The notes under the pieces were generated by a model. The model did not search any database. It had not been told where the DNA came from and worked only from the letters and a program-made list of their open reading frames with translations. Positions 21,248 to 26,593 of a DNA stretch of 26,593 bases are shown one piece after another (position 1 is the first letter of the stretch; the number at the start of each line of letters is the position of its first letter). Position numbers and translations under genes: made by a program. Location of the stretch: positions 1 through 26,593 of the forward strand of contig NCSJ02000468.1 in the NCBI GenBank assembly GCA_002812745.2. The letters run 5' to 3'. This stretch comes from Scytalidium lignicola (taxonomy: Eukaryota; Ascomycota; Leotiomycetes).

Positions 21248-22321
21248 CTACNTTTTTTGGTTTCCCTCTTTTCGCACCCCCGCCGTCATGAAACGGGGTT
21301 TGTCCGCACTTGAAATCTGAATATATGATTCTGTTGCAAGGCTTGTAATTTCGCTGCCTCTCTGTAGCTGCTTTAGATAGTCCACCTCAAACCTAAACCT
21401 TCTGCCTTTATTCCATTTTAGCCCCCAATTAATCTCACCGGCCTGCACCTTCTTCGCCCTCATTGGCCGAAAAGCATCCAGCACGAGCTTCTTCTGCTCC
21501 CACGAAAAGGTTTGGGGAGGTTCTTGCCAGCTGATGGTCAGCGTCTGCAGATCGGAACCGGCCAGCCAGGATCGTAACTTTTTGACGCCCTTGGCGACCT
21601 CAACGAGCCTGGCATCGCGCTCCGTGCCATCGGGCCGGTTGGTGCGTTTCTCGCTGCCCAGATGTACCGACACGTGGACGTTCCTGATGCACGAGGTTAG
21701 GAAAGTAGAGGTGACTAGCTCAGAGCGGCGAATTTTGTGGTCCCAGACGTTGTAGTCAATGGTGATGAAGATGGTCTGCGTGGGACCGCCGTAGAAGATG
21801 GGAAGAGCTTCATGGTGGGTCTGGTGGCATGCGAGGAGGATGGCAGGCGGAAAGGGTTGGGAGAGGTGAATGTGGGTTTGCAGTCGGCGTGGGTGAGGTC
21901 CACGGATCGGGGGATGCACTGGTGGCGGGAGGAGAAGGTGGTAGATCTGGATGCGGATTTCTTGGGGCAGGCTCAGGAATGGCGGCAACGGCTCGAGGAT
22001 TGGGGAGATGGGTGTTTGGATGGGCGTTGTGGTGGGGATGGTGCCGTCTCTGTTGATATTTGTTGCCGAGTGGGCTTCAGGATGGGGCTGTGGATTGAGA
22101 AGGTGCCGCTGTAGGGCGAGGAAGTATGCTCGCAGGTCTTTCTTGCGCAAGAGCAACACAGCTTCCTCGCTGAGGTCTAGAATGGACAGGATGTCGGTAG
22201 GAAGGCTGCTAGAGGTTGTAGTAGATGGTTGAGCGACGCAGATGCGTTTGGCTGGAGGGGTTGGAGAGCAGGCGGGTATTAGACGCTTTGCCCGGTCCTC
22301 GGTCTGGGGTTGTGGCAACAT
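21248..22321 (-). CDS. Uncharacterised protein with LPxEIRxxIY motif
   Basis: Single-exon gene of about 357 residues with unknown function. The sequence LPQEIRIQIYHLLL at 118-131 and ACHQTHHEALPIFY at 164-177 fit a pattern seen in many fungal F-box-like or DUF7730-type proteins: LPxEIRxxIY, then CxQxxxEALPxxY. I assign this from memory of the pattern. The N-terminal 110 residues are rich in Pro, Ser and Thr. The middle and end have several Trp and basic residues (SWEQKKLVLDAF, EINWGLKWNKGRRFRFEVDY). The start is the first ATG in the frame. The 3' end is unsure: an N at 21252 abuts a run of six A (on this strand), directly before the predicted stop at 21248-21250. An error in the run would change the C-terminus. 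Its leader contains simple repeats (22479-22538). Confidence 0.7.
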   Translation of the reverse strand: MLPQPQTEDRAKRLIPACSPTPPAKRICVAQPSTTTSSSLPTDILSILDLSEEAVLLLRKKDLRAYFLALQRHLLNPQPHPEAHSATNINRDGTIPTTTPIQTPISPILEPLPPFLSLPQEIRIQIYHLLLPPPVHPPIRGPHPRRLQTHIHLSQPFPPAILLACHQTHHEALPIFYGGPTQTIFITIDYNVWDHKIRRSELVTSTFLTSCIRNVHVSVHLGSEKRTNRPDGTERDARLVEVAKGVKKLRSWLAGSDLQTLTISWQEPPQTFSWEQKKLVLDAFRPMRAKKVQAGEINWGLKWNKGRRFRFEVDYLKQLQRGSEITSLATESYIQISSADKPRFMTAGVRKEGNQKX

Positions 22322-22478
22322 GATGGTGTGAGAGCGAGAGACAGAGAGTGTGTGTCAAATCATCAGTCGGGGCAGAATCAGCATCGTTTGAAAAATGGTA
22401 ATGTCTGTTAAGAAGAAACGAGTGTGATGTGTGTTCTAGTATCAATCCACGCGTGTATACTCTCATACCTGGTCGCCT

Positions 22479-22509
22479 AGGAGAGGAGAGGAGAGGAGAG
22501 GAGAGGAGA
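22479..22509. repeat. GAGAG pentanucleotide microsatellite
   Basis: About six tandem copies of GAGAG over 31 bases. On the minus strand this is a CT-rich tract about 160 bp upstream of the start codon at 22321. CT-rich tracts are common in fungal promoters, so it may affect expression of that gene. Confidence 0.85.
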
Positions 22510-22510
22510 A

Positions 22511-22538
22511 ATGGATAATGGATGATGGATGATGGAGG
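22511..22538. repeat. ATGGATG heptanucleotide repeat
   Basis: Four tandem 7-base units, the two middle ones identical and the outer ones each differing by one or two bases. It lies directly beside the pentanucleotide repeat. Confidence 0.75.
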
Positions 22539-23045
22539 AAAAGTTGATTGGGAGACGGCTGAGAGCTGCCGCCTTCTCATGCTTAATTCTTAGCGCCCGA
22601 GCTTGGCGATCTGATTAAGTAACCATGCACAGTAGATTGCGGGGAAACTTTGGGGTATGTATATGTACATGTAGAGCACGTACATCCAGCATTTTCTGTG
22701 CTGTACCTGTACCTGCGCAGAGAGATTACCGTATGTTTAACTATTGCGCATATTTCTACCCTTCCTAGAGTACCAGNTTTTTTTCTTCATAATGTAGCTC
22801 AGGGTTACAAAGATACCTGTCTATAGAACGCTATTTATGGTCCCTTGCATGTGTGTTATTTAATACCTCAGTTAGTTATGGTTATACTGTGATAATTATC
22901 ACCAAGGAAGCTAATATTTGCCGTGACTTGTTAACGCTGAGGAGAGACAGAGNAAAAAAAGGAAAGAAGGAAAGTTAGAGGAGAAAAGCAATGNAAAATA
23001 TATATATATACATATATGAAAAATTGAAGACAATAAATAATATNN

Positions 23046-23075
<30 letters not shown>
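23046..23075. repeat. CA dinucleotide microsatellite
   Basis: Fifteen CA units directly after two N bases, so the true length is uncertain. It lies downstream of the P450 gene, about 110 bp past its stop codon. Confidence 0.9.
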
Positions 23076-23078
<3 letters not shown>

Positions 23079-23187
23079 CACCGGGCCTTACCAGTCATAT
23101 TTGCTTTTGCATGCCTTCACCCATCCCTTAAACGTACATATTGCTTTGCGGACGTGCATATCTACACACCAGTCGCTCACCTTGTAG

Positions 23188-24864
23188 CTACGAAGTAACG
23201 TGGAGTCCGACTTGGACACCGCTCCCACTGCACGCCGTCAAGCCGATATTGTACCTGGTGATCTTCTCCGGATCCACGTTCTCCAGCTTGTCGAAGCGCT
23301 GAAGCATGCGAACCGTCACGTAACCGGCCTCGGTAAGCGCAAACTGCTGACCGATACAAATCCGTGGTCCGCCGTTGAACTGCCAGAGTTGCGATGGTTA
23401 ACGTGAGCTTGTGGGAGTTGTGCAGCAAGACTTACCGGTAAGAACTCCCAGCCAACTTTACGTCCCTCCCAGCGCTCCGGATTGAACTCGTTCGCGTCCG
23501 GACCCCAGATATCCTTGCGACGGTGCATAGCATACACGCTGTAGTCAACTTGCGTGTTCTTCGGCACGAAGATAGGGGACATCCCATCGGGACCTCCACC
23601 GCGCGGTATGGTTGTATCCTTATTTGCCCTCCGCGAGTTGATCGGTACTACCGGGTGTATGCGTAACGCCTCATTCAGGCAGTGCTGAAGGTACTGGCAG
23701 TTCTTGAGGGCCGCAAAAGTAATCCCCGTGGGGTGCTCATAGGTTCCAAACTCGCGAACGATGATGCTGCGAAGCTTGTAGTATCGCGCGGGATCTCGCG
23801 CCAATTCGTACCACAGCCAGCCAAGTAGAGATGCGGTCGTATCCCGACCCGCGAGCAGGATATGCAGTGTCTGGTCTCTCAGCACCACGGGATCTTGGGT
23901 CTGGGCTGCGAGAGCTTCAAGGAAGACGTACTTTTCTTTGCCATTCAGTCCCTTTTCGAGCTCCTTCCCGCGGTATTGCGGAGAAAGGGCAAGAAGCACG
24001 AAGCGACTGATGAAGTCATGGCACTCCTTGGTAGCTTGCGCAAAAGACCTGGGGTAGTAGAGCCAGTAGAACTCCTGGAATCGGGCGCGGGTAGCCAATA
24101 CCTTCTGGGCAAAATCAAAGGACCATGCGAATCCAGTCTTGCCGGTAGGATTACTACCATCCATTTCCCTGGCTTGACTATTCACGGATTCACCGAAGAG
24201 AAACTCCGTCGCTAATACACTAACGTTGGTTGCTATGCTCGGACTACGATCTGGCAAGTGTAGGGTACGTACCTGTATCAAGAGTCAAGCGGAAGAACAA
24301 GACTTGCAAGTCCACCTTCGGGATCCGGTTGTCTGAGGAGAGATGCCGGTCGAGAGCGGTCATCATGGTCCGGACATGCTTCTCTTCCAGTTCCAGATCA
24401 CTAATCTGATCCCTGGAAAACTGAGGTCGCATCATGGCCCTGGAATGCTCCCAGCTCTTACCGTCCTGGCTAAAGATGCCATCACCTAGGAGCGGAAAGA
24501 AGTTGCCTCTCCTTGTGGGCCCGAGACCAAAGTCGCTGAACTGAGTAGCCAGTATGGCTTGGACGTTCTTCGGATCCGTCGTGTGAATCTGCATGGGGCC
24601 CAAAGCTGAGTACTTGTAGGTCGGAGCTCCCGCTTCTTCAAGCCTCGTGGTCACCTCGGAGAGGAAGAGTTGAGCTTTGTCGGCGGCGAGGGCTCGCATG
24701 ACAAGGTCAATTCCCAGGGGATACTTATTCTTCAATACAGGCGGCTCCTTGCACTTGAGCTGCCGAGCTCTCTTTGTATTTCGATACGATGTATACAGAG
24801 AGGAGAGGGTCAAATAAGTGATGTAGACCACAATGGGGCTAGCAAAGGCGATAGGAATATGCAT
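23188..24864 (-). CDS. Cytochrome P450, CYP52-like
   Basis: Microsomal haem monooxygenase, probably of the fungal CYP52 group, whose characterised members hydroxylate the terminal carbon of n-alkanes and fatty acids. The substrate here is not known. Minus-strand exons are 24864-24273, 24211-23436 and 23379-23188, giving 519 residues, the usual P450 length. A hydrophobic anchor lies at about 3-27, followed by a basic stretch. [14 protein letters not shown] is the CYP52-type sequence at the first exon junction. Other motifs are the I-helix [13 protein letters not shown], the K-helix EALR (ExxR), NPERW, and the haem loop [15 protein letters not shown] with Cys464 as iron ligand. All canonical motifs are intact. 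The haem loop is encoded only in the last exon. A run of 17 G preceded by 7 A (plus strand) lies about 20 bases before the start codon. No reductase or pathway neighbour is seen. Confidence 0.93.
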
Positions 24865-24892
24865 GGTGGCTGTTAATGATGCCTTAAAAAAA

Positions 24893-24909
24893 GGGGGGGG
24901 GGGGGGGGG
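24893..24909. repeat. G17 homopolymer before the P450 start
   Basis: Seventeen G directly after seven A on the plus strand; on the P450 strand this reads C17 then T7 just upstream of the ATG. It would lie in the mRNA leader or core promoter. Homopolymers of this length are error-prone in sequencing, and an N follows five bases later. Confidence 0.7.
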
Positions 24910-26300
24910 CTAANTCGTTTGAGTTTTTGAAGAGCAACGAGCTAAGGAATGATAAAGTGAGAAACAAAGAGATGTAGAGAAGTGGCATCACTAGGGGCTA
25001 TATATATCTATATAGTAGAATGTAATTATATGTCCGTGGCTATTTGTAAAATGCCCTAACAATATACAGGAATAGATTGCGAAGTGATTGATTGGTTTGA
25101 ACTAGCATAAGGAACTAGCATGAGGAAGATGCAAACTGAATTATTACCGGTAGATATCTTGGGGTTGTACCCACCAGACGTTTATGCGGAGAGACGAGGC
25201 ATGAATAAATGAGAGCGAAACATCAAACGCCGGTGTACTGTAAGAATCGGCAGTTGCCCTAGAACGCTCAACAGAAGGCGGAGAATTGGGCTGATCCTCT
25301 CGATTTTGGTGGGCACTTCAGAATCAGACAGCTTGGAATGCCCAGGTGGGCGAATGCATCGGTCAGTCAATCAAGCCGGCGGCGTGAATTTAGCCCAGTG
25401 TTTCCTCCTCTCTTCAATCAACGCGGGATGCTGCCCTGCAGGAGAAGCACTGGAGGGTCTTGCGAACCTGTTCAAGGATAGAGTAACTCTGGTCAGATAT
25501 GGTAACAGTCGGATCCCATACCTGGATGAGGTTCAAGCGGCGGACAATTCTGCTTGTTTTGGGCGATAACTCGCCGGTCGCCCTTCTTCCCCTCTCCCCC
25601 CGGGACTTCTTTGGCATGAGTCGGCGGAAGAGGATCTTAGCCGTGGTAGCTTGACCCGAAATGACGGTTTCGAAGAAGCTCAAGGAGGAGGAGAAGGAGG
25701 GGGCATGGAAACGAAACTCCTCGGCTTCCTTGACGAACAGCAACACTTTCCTTCCGCCCTTGGCGAACAGGTTTGCGGGGTAATACTCCGTAGTTATGTC
25801 TTTAGCTCCAGCCCAGTAGACGCCAACCTCCAAAGCCACAAGTTCTAGACGCGGAGGACGAGGAATATCAGAGTGCCAGAGTACATAAGATACGCTAGAG
25901 CTTCGTGTTGTGCTGACTACTTGTCCTACTGGTATACTCCTACTGTACCGTCCCGTGACGGTTGTGGCTCGACTGAGACAAGATACTCCGCACCTATTGT
26001 GGAAAGGTGGAGGAAGGTTAATCAGCACTATAACTTAAGTTAAGTTACTTGCTTAAGCTTAGTTAAAGTTAAAGTTGACCCAACTTATTAATTACTGTAC
26101 TGTACGTCATTTATATGAGATCTGGGTACACGTGCTGGATTATAACTATTGCATGTGTTCTTCTTGGTAACTGGCTACAAAGTAACTTAATAGTTCAAAC
26201 TTATGAGATGCAGCAGCCATCCAATCATATGAAATGTTCGTGCTAGCCACAATAAATCACGTGCCACCACTGTCTCGAGAAATGCGCGTTATTTTCGCGT

Positions 26301-26306
26301 ACGCGT
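26301..26306. promoter_or_regulatory. ACGCGT (MCB-type) box
   Basis: ACGCGT within a CGCG-rich stretch (about 26283-26330) in otherwise AT-rich DNA. MluI-type boxes bind MBF-like factors that drive G1/S genes (family knowledge). No gene follows within the window, so relevance depends on what lies to the right. Confidence 0.25.
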
Positions 26307-26593
26307 CGCGTTCAACCCGCACACGCGACCAACCAACGAAGAAAAGATCAAACGAACAAAAGAGAGAAAACCCCCAAAACACTCCACAAATACGCCCAGC
26401 TGAGAATCCTTATGATGAATGGAAACCGGAAATCCTCGCAACCTCGCCATGCTACCATTTTATGTGCAGGCATTAGGACCTCATCTTGTGGCGCAGTTCG
26501 CCAGGTCCTGTCTATCAAAACTGTGGAGGGAAAATAAAAGAAACATTAATATCGCCGTCAATCATATACAACCGTAGTGTAGTGCAGTTATCG

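Larger units (their letters stand above)
22322..23187. other. Intergenic region with simple repeats and N bases
   Basis: 866 bp between two minus-strand genes, with no supported coding sequence. It holds two adjoining microsatellites (22479-22538), a CA repeat (23046-23075), TA-rich runs near 23000-23020, and five N bases (22777, 22953, 22994, 23044, 23045) at the edges of homopolymers or simple repeats. Confidence 0.65.
24865..26593. other. Right-hand gene-poor region
   Basis: 1.73 kb with no gene I can support. A G17 homopolymer (24893-24909) and an N (24914) lie near the P450 start. A stop-free frame at 25414-26028 on the minus strand lacks an early ATG and resembles no family I know. TACTGTA motifs occur at 25236, 25941 and twice at 26093-26104, and TACTCCGTA at 25784-25792. 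The last 370 bp hold CACGTG (about 26269-26274) and ACGCGT (26301-26306) boxes and may be the promoter of a gene beyond the edge. Confidence 0.55.

Noticed and set aside
21534..22232. Plus-strand frames of up to 125 codons opposite the LPxEIR gene
   Set aside because: They are antisense to a better coding frame with recognisable motifs. Their Gly/Trp-rich product is what the reverse of a Pro-rich gene yields.
23188..24864. P450 as part of a secondary-metabolite cluster
   Set aside because: No synthase, transporter or cluster regulator is nearby. The neighbours are an unknown protein and gene-poor DNA.
26031..26042. Palindrome TAACTTAAGTTA and nearby GTTAA repeats
   Set aside because: AT-rich palindromes of this size are common in such DNA. 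No flanking repeat or coding sequence suggests a mobile element.
26412..26530. Small plus-strand frame near the right edge, starting with two Met codons
   Set aside because: About 40 codons, no family resemblance, and the context needed to judge an intron lies outside the window.
1..26593. Transposons, CRISPR arrays, tRNA or rRNA genes
   Set aside because: No transposase or reverse transcriptase motif, no long terminal or inverted repeats, no spaced repeat array, and no tRNA or rRNA signature seen on either strand. CRISPR is not expected in a fungal nucleus.

Overview
The window looks like nuclear DNA of a filamentous ascomycete. Genes carry short introns (about 50-125 bp) with GT..AG ends and, in several, a recognisable CTAAC/CTAAY branch site. 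The proteins include Atg4, Sqs1, Jjj1, Pom152, a Uch37-type deubiquitinase and a CYP52-like P450. Protein style and gene structure suggest a eurotiomycete, perhaps Onygenales, but this is recognition from memory and not a database result.

Ten protein-coding genes can be modelled, and every splice junction was checked for frame by hand. Left to right they are: histone H2B (+, 568-1210); Sqs1 R3H/G-patch protein (-, 1625-4063); Atg4 autophagy protease (+, 4854-6351); Jjj1-type J-protein with two zinc fingers (-, 6806-8551); an SPX-RING ubiquitin ligase (+, 9731-11522); an F-box/SirB1/YccV protein of FBXO21 type (+, 12684-14683); a Uch37/UCHL5 deubiquitinase (-, 14875-16772); nucleoporin Pom152 (+, 17177-21104); an LPxEIRxxIY-type protein of unknown function (-, 21248-22321); and a cytochrome P450 (-, 23188-24864).

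The first nine genes almost strictly alternate between convergent and divergent pairs. Two short 5' regions are therefore likely bidirectional promoters: sqs1/atg4 (790 bp) and the deubiquitinase/pom152 (404 bp). Two convergent pairs end less than 200 bp apart. Nothing indicates a metabolic gene cluster. The genes are mostly core cell biology: chromatin, ribosome assembly, autophagy, phosphate and ubiquitin signalling, and the nuclear pore. The P450 stands alone at the right. The last 1.7 kb hold no gene that I can support.

I found no clearly new biological system. The observations most worth a second look are: a C-terminal CaaX-like box on the SPX-RING protein; a strong excess of the 7-mer TACTGTA/TACAGTA confined to intergenic DNA; an inverted pair of GATA sites around a C9 tract between sqs1 and atg4; a stop-free 51-bp intron in atg4; a tandem NAGNAG acceptor in pom152; and a hairpin plus a 16-bp direct repeat behind the H2B gene. 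Several N bases sit at the edges of homopolymers or simple repeats and mark uncertain sequence, including the 3' end of the 21.2-22.3 kb gene.
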